A stretch of DNA of 50,903 bases, from assembly GCF_014207635.1 (NCBI RefSeq), contig NZ_JACHIE010000019.1:1-50903 (forward strand), read 5' to 3'. The notes beneath the pieces are model-generated. The model did no database searches. It saw nothing but the letters and a program-made list of their open reading frames with translations, and was not told where the DNA came from. The position numbers and the translations under genes were made by a program. The number at the start of each line of letters is the position of its first letter. Position 1 is the stretch's first letter. Positions 42,661 through 50,903 of this stretch are shown here, piece by piece. Origin of the DNA: Acetobacter lovaniensis. Lineage in GTDB: Bacteria > Pseudomonadota > Alphaproteobacteria > Acetobacterales > Acetobacteraceae.

Positions 42661-44052
42661 ATGAGCGCGGACCCTGTCTCCGACCTGATTTCCCGCTACG
42701 GCGGGAATCTGCCGCGCTACACCAGTTACCCGACCGCTGCGAGTTTTTCGGACGCGGTCGGGGCTCAGGATGTGGAACGCTGGCTGCGTAAGCTGCCAGC
42801 AGACCTGCCTGTTTCCCTTTATTTTCATGTTCCATTCTGTGATGAGCTCTGCCGGTTCTGCGGGTGTAATACCTCGGTCATGCGGCATGAGGACGGGCGC
42901 GTGGCCTATGGCGACCTGCTGCGCGAGGAAATGCGCCGGGTTGTAGCCCTTATGGGTGAGCATCGCGTTGTGCATCATCTTCAGTTTGGCGGTGGTACGC
43001 CCACCACATTGCCACCGGCCTCGCTCCGGCAGCTTATGCGTGCCGTGCGCATGTTCTTCCGTTTTTCCGATAACGCCGAACTGGCGATGGAAATGGACCC
43101 GCGCCATGTGCCCGCAGGCTATCCCGCACTCCTGGGTGATCTGGGGTTCAACCGCATCAGTCTTGGTGTGCAGGATCTGGACGAAAAGGTGCAGGAAGCC
43201 TGCGGTCGTCACCAGTCCTTTGCGCAGACCCAGAGCTGTATCGAGCAGGTGCGTGCCGCAGGTGTTACGGGCGTTAACATCGACCTGATTTATGGGCTGC
43301 CCTACCAGACGGTGGAGAGTGTGGGTGAGACGGCACGCCAGATTACCCTGCTCCGCCCCGACCGGCTGGCCGTGTTTGGCTATGCCCACATCCCGTGGAA
43401 GCAGAAGCGCCAGAAGCTTATTCCTGAAAGCGCGTTACCGTCCTCTTCGGAGCGGCTGGCCCAGCGTGCGCAGATTGATGCGGTGTTGCAGGCGGCCGGG
43501 TATCAGGCCATCGGGCTGGACCATTATGCCCTGCCGGATGATGCTCTGGCCAAAGCCGCCAGTGCTGGCACCCTGCACCGCAATTTTCAGGGTTACACCA
43601 CGGATTCCTGTCCGGTGCTGCTGGGCATGGGGGCTTCTGCCATTTCCATGACCCCTGAGGGGTTTGCCCAGAATATTCCTGCTGTTGCACCCTATGCCCG
43701 CGCTCTGGCCGATTCGGCGGAACTGCCGGTCATGCGTGGAGTGGTCTGTACAGCGGAGGACCGCTGCCGTGGAGCCATTATCGAGCGTATTATGTGCGAT
43801 CTGGCGGTGGACCTGCGCTCAAACCACATTCCCGATAATCCGGGAATGGACGGGTTTGTGGAGGAACTGGCCAGCCTGCACCTGTTCGAGCGGGATGGGC
43901 TGATTACCCGCTCTGACAGCCGCATAGAGGTGACAGAAAAAGGGCGTCCCTTTTTGCGCAATGTCGCGGCTGTTTTTGATACGCGGCAGAAGGAACTGGC
44001 CGCTACAGCCACAGGCAAAGCGCCTGCTCCCCGTTTTTCCGGTGCGTTGTAA
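42661..44052 (+). CDS. hemN: Oxygen-independent coproporphyrinogen III oxidase HemN
   Basis: A 463-aa product. Radical-SAM ligands are C60, C64 and C67 in HVPFCDELCRFCGCN, the extra Cys being typical of true HemN. Other blocks: HLQFGGGTPTTLPP, EMDPRHVP, FNRISLGVQDLD, VNIDLIYGLPYQT and the HemN C-terminal domain with RNFQGYTTD. It makes protoporphyrinogen IX from coproporphyrinogen III without oxygen. It begins 9 bases after ompW, downstream of the FNR box, consistent with low-oxygen expression. Confidence 0.96.
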   Translation: MSADPVSDLISRYGGNLPRYTSYPTAASFSDAVGAQDVERWLRKLPADLPVSLYFHVPFCDELCRFCGCNTSVMRHEDGRVAYGDLLREEMRRVVALMGEHRVVHHLQFGGGTPTTLPPASLRQLMRAVRMFFRFSDNAELAMEMDPRHVPAGYPALLGDLGFNRISLGVQDLDEKVQEACGRHQSFAQTQSCIEQVRAAGVTGVNIDLIYGLPYQTVESVGETARQITLLRPDRLAVFGYAHIPWKQKRQKLIPESALPSSSERLAQRAQIDAVLQAAGYQAIGLDHYALPDDALAKAASAGTLHRNFQGYTTDSCPVLLGMGASAISMTPEGFAQNIPAVAPYARALADSAELPVMRGVVCTAEDRCRGAIIERIMCDLAVDLRSNHIPDNPGMDGFVEELASLHLFERDGLITRSDSRIEVTEKGRPFLRNVAAVFDTRQKELAATATGKAPAPRFSGAL

Positions 44053-44211
44053 AGCAGACCGTTCAGATTGGCATTTCTGCCATGCAACTTGATCATCGGG
44101 TTGTTTTGGCGCATGGAGGAACAGCTTCTGAACCGCAGAGGCAATGCTGCAAAAAGCCCGGCACCTCTGGTTCTCCAGCATATTTCTGTTTTATCGGAAG
44201 GATCGGACAAC

Positions 44212-44889
44212 ATGCGTCCTGATGCTCCTTTGCCCGGCCAGACCGGGTCTTTTACCCTGCCGGACAGGTTACGCCACACACCCGCGGCCACATATCCGTT
44301 CGCGCACTGGATGCTTGAAAACGTTCTGGAACCCCCTGCATGCGACGCCCTTGTGGACTGGAACCCGGGGGAGAGCGCCATTGCAGGGGATGTTGGCGGG
44401 CGGCGGGAAACGCGCAATGCCTTCCGCGTTTTTGTGGACCCGGCCGTGCGCGCAAGGGATGCCCGGCTGGACCGCATGGCCACGCTGCTGGATAGTGACC
44501 CCATGCGCCAGACGTTTGAAGCCATATGTGGCAGCCCGCTGGATGAGGCGGCCCTCAGGCTGGAACTGTGTCTGGATACGGATGGATTCTGGCTCGAACC
44601 CCATACCGACATCGGGGCCAAAAAGCTGACCCTGCTAATCTCCCTTTCCAGGGGGGAGGACGCGCAGCAATGGGGCACGGACCTGATGACACCTCAGGGC
44701 GAATCTGTTGCCCGTGCATCTGGCGTGTTCAATTCGGGGGTGTTGTTCATCCCCTCAGACAAGACATGGCATGGCTTTGTACAGCGCCCGATCCGGGGGA
44801 CACGGCGGACCCTGATCGTCAATTTTGTCGATAAAAACTGGCGTGCCGTGCACGAACTGGCCTTTGGACCGCGTATGGTCCGGGCCTGA
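44212..44889 (+). CDS. 2-oxoglutarate/Fe(II) oxygenase-like protein
   Basis: About 225 aa from ATG 44212, with GGAAGGATCGG before it; ATGs at 44068 or 44113 would add an unlikely leader. A double-stranded beta-helix is indicated by LEPHTDIGAKKLTLLISLS with metal ligands H131 and D133, and TWHGFVQRPIRGTRRTLIVNF with third ligand H187 and a 2-oxoglutarate-binding Arg near 198. The N-terminal region (PFAHWMLENVLEPPACDAL) matches the usual start of such enzymes. Substrate unknown. It follows hemN and is closed by a terminator. Confidence 0.8.
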   Translation: MRPDAPLPGQTGSFTLPDRLRHTPAATYPFAHWMLENVLEPPACDALVDWNPGESAIAGDVGGRRETRNAFRVFVDPAVRARDARLDRMATLLDSDPMRQTFEAICGSPLDEAALRLELCLDTDGFWLEPHTDIGAKKLTLLISLSRGEDAQQWGTDLMTPQGESVARASGVFNSGVLFIPSDKTWHGFVQRPIRGTRRTLIVNFVDKNWRAVHELAFGPRMVRA

Positions 44890-44915
44890 CCTTTCCTGTT
44901 TGGCGGAAAAGGCGC

Positions 44916-44942
44916 AAAACGGGCCGGGGTGCCCGTTTTTTG
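44916..44942 (+). terminator. Rho-independent terminator
   Basis: AAAACGGGC (44916-44924) pairs with GCCCGTTTT (44931-44939) around CGGGGT; the T-run continues. It follows the oxygenase gene by 26 bases. Confidence 0.88.
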
Positions 44943-45003
44943 CAATTCTGTGACAAATCGGGTTTAGGAAAGCTACAGAAATTTCAACGGGGATAAAACG
45001 GGA

Positions 45004-46641
45004 ATGAGTGAACCTGTGCGTGAGTCGATGGAGTTCGATGTTGTCATTGTTGGCGGTGGCCCCGCCGGACTGGCTGCCGCCATTCGTCTGCGCCAGCTTT
45101 CGCCGCAAACCAGTGTCTGCCTGATTGAAAAAGGGAGCGAGATCGGGGCGCATATTGTATCCGGCGCCGTGATCGAGCCGCGCGCACTGGCCGAACTGCT
45201 GCCCGACTGGCGCGAACGCGGTGCGCCGCTGGATACGCCTGTAACGGCGGAAGATATGTTCTACCTGACCGAAACAGGCAGTATTCGGGTGCCCATGCTC
45301 GACAAGGTCATGCCGCACATGGCCAACCACGGGAATTACATTGTCAGTCTGGGCGAGGTCTGCCGCTGGCTGGCCGTGCAGGCCGAGGAACTGGGGGTGG
45401 AAATCTACCCCGGTTTTGCCGGGGCCGAAGTGCTGATCGAACGCAACCGCGTGGTGGGTGTGGCCACGGGGGACATGGGTGTGGGGCGTGACGGCAAACC
45501 CGGCCCCAACTACCAGCCCGGCATGGAACTGCGTGGGCGCTACACCCTGTTTGCAGAAGGCTGCCGTGGCTCCCTGACCAAGCAGGTCATGGCCCATTAC
45601 GACCTGCGCAAGGATGCGGACCCGCAGACCTACGGCCTTGGTATTAAGGAAGTGTGGGAAATCCCGGCAGAAAACCATCGCCCCGGTCTGGTGCAGCACA
45701 GCTTTGGCTGGCCGCTGGATAACGGTACGTATGGTGGCGCGTGGCTGTACCATTTTGGCGAAAACCTTGTGTCCTATGGCTTTGTCATCGGGCTGGACTA
45801 CGCCAACACATGGCTCTCCCCGTTTGAGGAAATGCAGCGCGTCAAGCTGCATCTGGCTTTCCGCCAGCATCTGGAAGGGGGGCGGCGTATTTCCTACGGT
45901 GCGCGTGCCCTGTCCGAAGGTGGTTTGCAGTCCATTCCGCGCCTGACCTTCCCCGGTGGTGCGCTGATCGGGGATTCGGCAGGGTTTTTGAATGTGCCAA
46001 AAATCAAGGGCACGCATACATCCATGAAGTCGGGCATGCTGGCGGCGGAAGCCGTGGTGGATGCCATGAAAACCGACCGCGCAGAACCGGGCTCCTATAC
46101 GCAGAAGGTCCGGCAGTCCTGGCTGTGGCAGGAACTACGCACCGCACGCAACATTCGCCCCGCCTTTGCCCGTTTTGGGGCCATGGGTGGTGCTGTGTAC
46201 GCGGGGCTGGATGCCATGGTGCTGCGTGGACGCGCCCCATGGACGCTCCACTTCAAACATCAGGATAACGAAACGCTGCGTGCGGCTGATCTGTGCGCAA
46301 AGCCGTTTTACCCCAAGCCTGATGGCAAGCTGACGTTTGATCGTCTGTCTTCCGTCTTCCTGTCCGCCACCAACCATGAGGAGGATCAGCCGGTGCATCT
46401 GCGGCTTAAAAATCCGTCCTTGTGGAAAACGGTCAACTGGGATGTGTTCCACGCACCAGAGGCGCGTTATTGCCCGGCGGGTGTGTACGAAGTGGCGGAT
46501 GAGCAGACAGCGCCACATCTGCAAATCAATGCCCAGAACTGCGTACATTGCAAAACGTGTGACATTAAGGACCCCACCCAGAATATAGACTGGACCACGC
46601 CCGAAGGGGGTGGTGGGCCGAATTATCCGGCTGGTATGTGA
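45004..46641 (+). CDS. Electron-transfer flavoprotein-ubiquinone oxidoreductase
   Basis: A 545-aa product. The FAD site is VVIVGGGPAGLAAAIRL near residue 13. The middle carries the quinone-binding part with VQHSFGWPLDNGTYGGAWLY and GDSAGFLNVPKIKGTHTSM. The C-terminal [4Fe-4S] domain has INAQNCVHCKTCDIKDP, and the end GGGGPNYPAGM is diagnostic. It passes electrons from ETF into the quinone pool at the inner membrane. etfB and etfA follow on the same strand, completing the pathway. Confidence 0.97.
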   Translation: MSEPVRESMEFDVVIVGGGPAGLAAAIRLRQLSPQTSVCLIEKGSEIGAHIVSGAVIEPRALAELLPDWRERGAPLDTPVTAEDMFYLTETGSIRVPMLDKVMPHMANHGNYIVSLGEVCRWLAVQAEELGVEIYPGFAGAEVLIERNRVVGVATGDMGVGRDGKPGPNYQPGMELRGRYTLFAEGCRGSLTKQVMAHYDLRKDADPQTYGLGIKEVWEIPAENHRPGLVQHSFGWPLDNGTYGGAWLYHFGENLVSYGFVIGLDYANTWLSPFEEMQRVKLHLAFRQHLEGGRRISYGARALSEGGLQSIPRLTFPGGALIGDSAGFLNVPKIKGTHTSMKSGMLAAEAVVDAMKTDRAEPGSYTQKVRQSWLWQELRTARNIRPAFARFGAMGGAVYAGLDAMVLRGRAPWTLHFKHQDNETLRAADLCAKPFYPKPDGKLTFDRLSSVFLSATNHEEDQPVHLRLKNPSLWKTVNWDVFHAPEARYCPAGVYEVADEQTAPHLQINAQNCVHCKTCDIKDPTQNIDWTTPEGGGGPNYPAGM

Positions 46642-46704
46642 ATTTCGGTCAAAGTACGATAAAGAACCGTCCGAACCATCCTGCGTCTGCAAGCGAAAGA
46701 AGTC

Positions 46705-47454
46705 ATGAAGATACTCGTACCTGTAAAGCGGGTTGTTGATTACAACATCAAACCGCGCGTCAAGGCGGATGGCAGCGGAGTGGAAACCGCTGGCGTCAAG
46801 ATGTCCATGAATCCGTTTGACGAAATTGCGGTGGAAGAAGCCGTGCGCCTGCGTGAAAAAGGCGCTGCTTCGGAAGTCGTGGTTGTGTCCATTGGTGTGC
46901 AGCAGGCGCAGGACACCCTGCGTACCGCCATGGCCATGGGCGCTGACCGGGCCATTCTGGTGCTGACCGATGAAAGCCCCGAACCTCTGGCTGTTGCCAA
47001 GGTGCTCAAAACACTGGTCGAAAAAGAAGGCCCCTCGCTGGTTGTGCTGGGCAAACAGGCCATTGATGATGATATGAACGCAACGGGCCAGATGCTGGCC
47101 GGTCTGCTGGGCTGGGGTCAGGGTACCTTTGCCAGCAAGGTTGATGTGGTTGATGGCCGCGTGAATGTCAGCCGTGAAATTGATGGCGGAACGGAGCAGG
47201 TCTCCCTTGCCCTGCCAGCCATTATCACGGCCGACCTGCGCCTGAACGAGCCGCGCTACGCCTCCCTGCCCAACATTATGAAAGCCAAGAAAAAGCCGCT
47301 GGAAACCATTCCCGCCGCTGACCTTGGTGTGGACATGACCCCGCGCCTGACGGTTGTTTCCGTTGCGGAACCCGCAGAACGCAAGGCGGGGATCAAGGTT
47401 GGCTCCGCAACAGAGCTGGTGGAAAAACTGCGTAATGAAGCAAAGGTGATCTGA
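46705..47454 (+). CDS. etfB: Electron transfer flavoprotein beta subunit
   Basis: A 249-aa product. [20 protein letters not shown] is the family's usual opening; [19 protein letters not shown] is the AMP-binding signature region; [19 protein letters not shown] and [20 protein letters not shown] are further blocks. It forms a heterodimer with EtfA in the cytoplasm and takes electrons from acyl-CoA and other dehydrogenases. It is 2 bases before etfA. Wording of the longer blocks is trimmed to family landmarks. Confidence 0.97.
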   Translation: MKILVPVKRVVDYNIKPRVKADGSGVETAGVKMSMNPFDEIAVEEAVRLREKGAASEVVVVSIGVQQAQDTLRTAMAMGADRAILVLTDESPEPLAVAKVLKTLVEKEGPSLVVLGKQAIDDDMNATGQMLAGLLGWGQGTFASKVDVVDGRVNVSREIDGGTEQVSLALPAIITADLRLNEPRYASLPNIMKAKKKPLETIPAADLGVDMTPRLTVVSVAEPAERKAGIKVGSATELVEKLRNEAKVI

Positions 47455-47456
47455 AC

Positions 47457-48383
47457 ATGACCGCTCTTGTTCTTCTGGATCATGAAGGCGGCCAGATCAG
47501 GAAGGCAGCCCTTTCTGCTGTAACCGCTGCAACCCGTCTGGGTGATGTGCATGTGCTGGTCGCCGGGGATGCCGCTCTGGCACAGGCTGCAAGCCAGATT
47601 GCAGGCGTGTCCAAGGTGCTGCATGCGGCAGATGCCCGCTATGCGCATGAGCTGGCCGAACCTCTGGCAGCCCTGCTTGTCTCCCTTGCTGGCAGTTATG
47701 ACCATATCGTGGCTGCTGCGGGTGCTACGGGTAAGAACGTGCTGCCGCGTGCTGCTGCCCTGCTGGACGTGCAGCCCATCCCCGATGTGGTGAGCATTGT
47801 GGACGCGCAGACCTTTGTACGCCCGATTTACGCTGGCAACGCGCTGGCGACCGTGCGTTCTTCTGATGCCAAAAAAGTGCTGACCGTGCGCAGCGCATCG
47901 TTTGATGCCGCCCCGGCCGAAGGTGGCAGCGCCCAGGTTGAGGTCGTGGCTGCGGTGGATAGCCCTGACGTGTCCCGCTTTGAGGCCGTTCAGCTGTCTG
48001 ACTCCGCCCGCCCCGATCTGGAATCGGCACGTGTTGTGGTGTCTGGCGGTCGTGGCATGGGGAGCGAGGAAAAGTTCCACGCGCTGGACCCGCTGGCCGA
48101 TGTACTGGGTGCGGCGGTTGGTGCGTCCCGCGCCGCAGTCGATTCCGGTTTTGTGCCCAACGAATTGCAGGTCGGCCAGACCGGCAAGATCGTGGCGCCG
48201 GAACTGTACATGGCGTTTGGTATTTCCGGCGCAATCCAGCATCTGGCAGGCATGAAGGACAGCCGCGTGATTGTGGCCGTGAACAAAGACCCCGAAGCTC
48301 CCATCTTTCAGGTAGCGGATTACGGCATTGTGGGCGATCTGTTCGAGGTTGTGCCGCAGTTGGTGGAAGAGCTTAAAAAATAA
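47457..48383 (+). CDS. etfA: Electron transfer flavoprotein alpha subunit
   Basis: A 308-aa product. The FAD-binding C-terminal domain shows [54 protein letters not shown] and [20 protein letters not shown], the standard EtfA series. It carries the FAD that hands electrons to the quinone oxidoreductase encoded two genes upstream. Translation is probably coupled to etfB given the 2-base gap. A terminator follows. Confidence 0.97.
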   Translation: MTALVLLDHEGGQIRKAALSAVTAATRLGDVHVLVAGDAALAQAASQIAGVSKVLHAADARYAHELAEPLAALLVSLAGSYDHIVAAAGATGKNVLPRAAALLDVQPIPDVVSIVDAQTFVRPIYAGNALATVRSSDAKKVLTVRSASFDAAPAEGGSAQVEVVAAVDSPDVSRFEAVQLSDSARPDLESARVVVSGGRGMGSEEKFHALDPLADVLGAAVGASRAAVDSGFVPNELQVGQTGKIVAPELYMAFGISGAIQHLAGMKDSRVIVAVNKDPEAPIFQVADYGIVGDLFEVVPQLVEELKK

Positions 48384-48412
48384 GCGCTTCCCCATAGTTA
48401 CGTGCTTGAAAG

Positions 48413-48445
48413 GCCCGTATGCCCATCTGGCGTACGGGCTTTTTT
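48413..48445 (+). terminator. Terminator of the ETF operon
   Basis: GCCCGTA (48413-48419) pairs with TACGGGC (48433-48439), extended by GCC/GGC inside, followed by six T. It lies 30 bases after etfA and just before the convergent tetR stop. Confidence 0.88.
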
Positions 48446-48451
48446 ATGGGG

Positions 48452-49099
48452 CTATTCCGTGCCGTAAGCCGCCATGAATACCCTGACTGCGGCATGAATC
48501 ACTTTTTCTTCATCCTCCGTACTGTTTTCCGGGTTCAGGTTAAAACGGCGCAGGTGGGCGATGCGTGTCTGGCACAGGGCAAAAAACTGCTCGGCGGCAA
48601 AAACAGGGTCTTCTGTCCGCAAGGTGCCCAGTGCTTCCTGTTCGCGTATCCAGTTGGCCAGTGTGGCAATGGCGACTCGGGGGCCATTTTCCCAGAACAC
48701 GGCTCCAAGCTGGGGGAAGCGCGGCGCTTCGGAGACAATAATCCGGTAGAGCATCAGGCTGTCGGGCAGGGTAATCAGGCGTACCATGGCGCGGGCCACG
48801 GCGGTCAGTATTTCCCGCGCGGGCGAATCCTCCTGCACGGGGGCAAGAGCCACGGGCAGTTTTTCGCGGCAGCATTGTTCCACAAAGGCGGCAAACAGGT
48901 CGGCCTTGTTGGTAAAGTAGTTATACAGCGTTCCCTTGGAGACAGCGGCCTGCCGCGCAATGGCGGACATGCTTGCGCCCTCGTAGCCATGTTCGGCAAA
49001 AACCGCACTGGCTCCAGTCAGAATCTGCTGTCGTTTGGTCTCGGACTCTCCCGTGCAGGGGGAGCAGGAAGGCGCGGGGAAGGGAGGAGATAGGGCCAT
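48452..49099 (-). CDS. TetR/AcrR-family repressor
   Basis: About 215 aa from ATG 49099 (MALSPPFPAPSCSPC). An upstream ATG at 49255 would make the gene run across the operator and into the next gene, so it is rejected. The helix-turn-helix is about 22-68: QQILTGASAVFAEHGYEGAS, MSAIARQAAVSKGTLYNYF. The ligand domain resembles the AcrR/TetR_C type with an EQCCREKL segment. The divergent NodT-type gene and a palindrome between them suggest it represses an efflux system. Confidence 0.9.
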   Translation of the reverse strand: MALSPPFPAPSCSPCTGESETKRQQILTGASAVFAEHGYEGASMSAIARQAAVSKGTLYNYFTNKADLFAAFVEQCCREKLPVALAPVQEDSPAREILTAVARAMVRLITLPDSLMLYRIIVSEAPRFPQLGAVFWENGPRVAIATLANWIREQEALGTLRTEDPVFAAEQFFALCQTRIAHLRRFNLNPENSTEDEEKVIHAAVRVFMAAYGTE

Positions 49100-49159
49100 G
49101 GATCTTCGGGCTTTGGAGACTTGTGATTGACGCGGTAGGGAAAGACGATAGGGTATGCC

Positions 49160-49180
49160 CTGACCGAACTGGTCGGTCAG
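49160..49180. promoter_or_regulatory. Palindromic operator for the TetR-family regulator
   Basis: CTGACCGA (49160-49167) and TCGGTCAG (49173-49180) are exact inverted copies separated by ACTGG. It lies midway between the divergent tetR and efflux-gene starts, the normal place for a shared TetR operator. Confidence 0.78.
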
Positions 49181-49236
49181 CGTGGCGGTTATAACGCATA
49201 TTAAAGCAGGCGCATAATTTCGACGAGGGTAAGCGG

Positions 49237-50766
49237 GTGGCAAGAAGGAATGCACGGCGGGCGGGCGTACTGGCAGCCGGTTTTATTCTGGCAGGTTGTG
49301 CTGTAGGGCCAGACTATAAAAAGCCCCAGGCGTGGTCCCCCTCACAATGGCAGAAAGCGGCAACGCAGGACCGGAGCAGCGCGCTGAGTGTGCCCACGGA
49401 GCAGGAGCCGGACGCGCAGTGGTGGTCAGTGTTCCATGACCCGGAACTGACCTCGCTTGAACAGCGTCTGGCCGCCCAGAACCTGGACGTGTTGCAGGCA
49501 TCCGAACAGCTTGCCGTCAGCCGTGGGCAGTTACTGCTGGCTGGTGCAGAGCGTTTCCCAGACCTTGCAGCCTCTGGCTCGTACAGCCGCGTGCAGCACA
49601 GTAGCAAGCAGTTGCAGCGGATTGTGGAACGCATTGGTGAAAATTCCGCAGGTTCCCAGTTGGGGGATATGCTGACCAGCCAGTCTTCCGAGGCCACCAT
49701 CCCGCTGCTGAACAACTGGCAGGATGGTGTGCAGGCCAGTTGGGAAGTGGACCTGTGGGGCCGTGTGCGCAGGCAGTACGAGGCTGCCAAGTCCTACACC
49801 AACGCCACCATGGAAGAACGCCGCGGGATTCTGATCGCCCGTCAATCCGAGCTGGCATCGGATTACATGACACTGCGCAGCCTGCAGGAGCAGTTGCGTA
49901 TTACCACGGCCAACCGCGATGCCGCAGCCAAACTGCTGCAACTGAGCCAGTCGCGCTACAAAAGCGGTCTGGTAAGCGAACTGGATGTGGATAGCGCCCA
50001 GTCCGAGCTTCAGCATACCAATGCCCTGATCCCGCAGTTTGAGCAGCGCATTGCCATGCAGATCAACGCCATCAATCTGCTTATGGGCATGCCTCCGGGT
50101 GGGCTGAACACCGAACTGGTGCAAACAGCGGGCATACCGCTGGTGCCGCCAGCCGTGCCTATTGGCCTGCCATCCGAACTGGCCCACCGTCGCCCCGACA
50201 TCCGTGAGGCTGAGGCCGAACTGCATGCGGCCACGGCCGAAGTGGGGCAGGCCATGGCGGACTTTTACCCCAAGGTCACCATTGATGCGGGCTTTGGGCT
50301 TCAGTCCTTCTCGTTCCGCGATATGGGGATGTGGAGCTCACGCATGTGGAATGTGGGGCCGTCCATCACGATCCCCATTTTTCAGGGCGGACGCCTGACC
50401 GGCCAGTTGCAGATGAAAAAAGCGTCGCAGAAGGCCGCAGCCCTGCGGTACCGCAAAACGGTGCTCAATGCCTGGAGCGAGGTGGATAATGCACTGACCG
50501 CATATCAGGCCGAGCAGAAGAAGAACCAGCGCCTGAGCAGTCAGGTGGCAGCAGACAGGCGTTCCATGGAACTGGCGCAAAGCCAGTATAAGCATGGGTT
50601 GCAGAGTTACCTGCAGGTGCTTGATGCGCAGCGCAGGCTGCTTTCTTCCCAGACCAGTCTGGCGGATAGCACAGCGACGATCGCAGATGATCTGGTGCGT
50701 CTGTATAATGCGCTGGGCGGGGGATGGGAGACCACCTTCCCCGTCTCCAGTCCCAAACACGCCTAA
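49237..50766 (+). CDS. NodT-family RND efflux outer-membrane lipoprotein
   Basis: A 509-aa product starting at GTG 49237, supported by GAGGG (49225-49229). The signal peptide ends with lipobox LAGC (C21), followed by the NodT start CAVGPDYKKP. Two outer membrane efflux repeats follow: residues about 60-270 (WEVDLWGRVRRQYEAAKSYT, SELDVDSAQSEL) and 280-490 (RRPDIREAEAELHAATAEVG, LQSYLQVLDAQRRLLSSQTS). It forms the trimeric exit duct for an RND pump; pump and adaptor genes are not in the window and would lie to the right or elsewhere. Likely controlled by the divergent TetR protein. Confidence 0.93.
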   Translation: MARRNARRAGVLAAGFILAGCAVGPDYKKPQAWSPSQWQKAATQDRSSALSVPTEQEPDAQWWSVFHDPELTSLEQRLAAQNLDVLQASEQLAVSRGQLLLAGAERFPDLAASGSYSRVQHSSKQLQRIVERIGENSAGSQLGDMLTSQSSEATIPLLNNWQDGVQASWEVDLWGRVRRQYEAAKSYTNATMEERRGILIARQSELASDYMTLRSLQEQLRITTANRDAAAKLLQLSQSRYKSGLVSELDVDSAQSELQHTNALIPQFEQRIAMQINAINLLMGMPPGGLNTELVQTAGIPLVPPAVPIGLPSELAHRRPDIREAEAELHAATAEVGQAMADFYPKVTIDAGFGLQSFSFRDMGMWSSRMWNVGPSITIPIFQGGRLTGQLQMKKASQKAAALRYRKTVLNAWSEVDNALTAYQAEQKKNQRLSSQVAADRRSMELAQSQYKHGLQSYLQVLDAQRRLLSSQTSLADSTATIADDLVRLYNALGGGWETTFPVSSPKHA

Positions 50767-50798
50767 CTGCTTGGGCGTACAGGATATTCCAAACCAGC

Positions 50799-50825
50799 AA
50801 CGGGCCGAGAGGCCCGTTTTTATTT
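50799..50825 (+). terminator. Rho-independent terminator after the efflux gene
   Basis: AACGGGCC (50799-50806) pairs with GGCCCGTT (50811-50818) around GAGA, followed by a T-run. It means the efflux gene is not simply co-transcribed with anything downstream. The last 80 bases show no gene. Confidence 0.88.
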
Positions 50826-50903
50826 TGTGTTAGGAACGTTAATTTTCGGGAATGGCGGTTTTCTGGGGTTTTTTGTTTAGGTTATGATTTTGTTTCATTT
50901 TTT

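Noticed and set aside
41662..43389. Open minus-strand frame of 575 codons across ompW and hemN
   Set aside because: Both plus-strand genes are certain from motifs; the frame would also cover the FNR boxes.
44755..46017. Open minus-strand frame of 420 codons opposite the ETF-quinone oxidoreductase
   Set aside because: The plus-strand enzyme is unambiguous and the antisense translation is compositionally odd.

Overview
The window joins two kinds of DNA. Positions 1 to about 14,950 are the integrase end of a prophage: visibly AT-richer, with short overlapping genes, tail and lysis functions, homing-type nucleases and a tyrosine integrase. From about 14,951 to the end is G+C-rich chromosome of an alphaproteobacterium. 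The host proteins most resemble those of acetic acid bacteria (Acetobacteraceae) in my memory (cysS-trmJ, paired cysteine desulfurases next to mnmA, one-cysteine DksA, FnrN-type regulator). This is a judgement by resemblance; no search was run.

Prophage. The left end holds the tail of an unidentified gene, a possible accessory gene (380-1246) and two small structural-type genes. A minus-strand tail block (5744 to 2111) encodes a Mu gpN-like DNA circularisation protein split into two genes, with a tape-measure/tail-lysozyme gene between the halves, and an HNH nuclease. The plus strand then carries a second HNH operon, two exported proteins, a spanin pair (Rz/Rz1) and a Mu gp46-like baseplate gene. 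An AT-rich region with repeated GAAGTGTAAAAAAA elements precedes a GIY-YIG-like gene. Then come a structured leader, an unknown gene coupled to a DpdA-like DNA-guanine transglycosylase, and the integration module.

Integration module. The host gene for tRNA-Thr(UGU) is cut at the 3' edge of its anticodon loop; only its 5' half remains (14951-14987, minus strand). About 1.5 kb inside, the prophage carries a complete tRNA-Thr(UGU) gene interrupted between U34 and G35 by a self-splicing-type group I intron (IC3-like). The likely logic is that the phage replaces the tRNA it destroys, while the intron splits the integrase crossover sequence in the replacement copy so that it is not attacked. The host tRNA promoter now points into the integrase gene. 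This is the most notable system in the window.

Host chromosome. In order: cysS-trmJ; a hydrolase; a sulfur-transfer cluster (two cysteine desulfurases, [2Fe-2S] ferredoxin, mnmA) running into a GST and a glycosyltransferase; rluA-type synthase and ftsK on the minus strand; a PLP-fold protein with a histidine phosphatase; tldD; tyrS; tRNA-Thr(GGU); dksA; ssb; a puuD-like/rluB/rsmD operon; tadA; a DegP protease; an FNR-type regulator with two FNR boxes near ompW and hemN; a 2OG-Fe(II) oxygenase; ETF-quinone oxidoreductase with etfB and etfA; and a TetR regulator divergent from a NodT-type efflux lipoprotein with a palindromic operator between them. These are ordinary housekeeping genes, apart from the points listed as findings.
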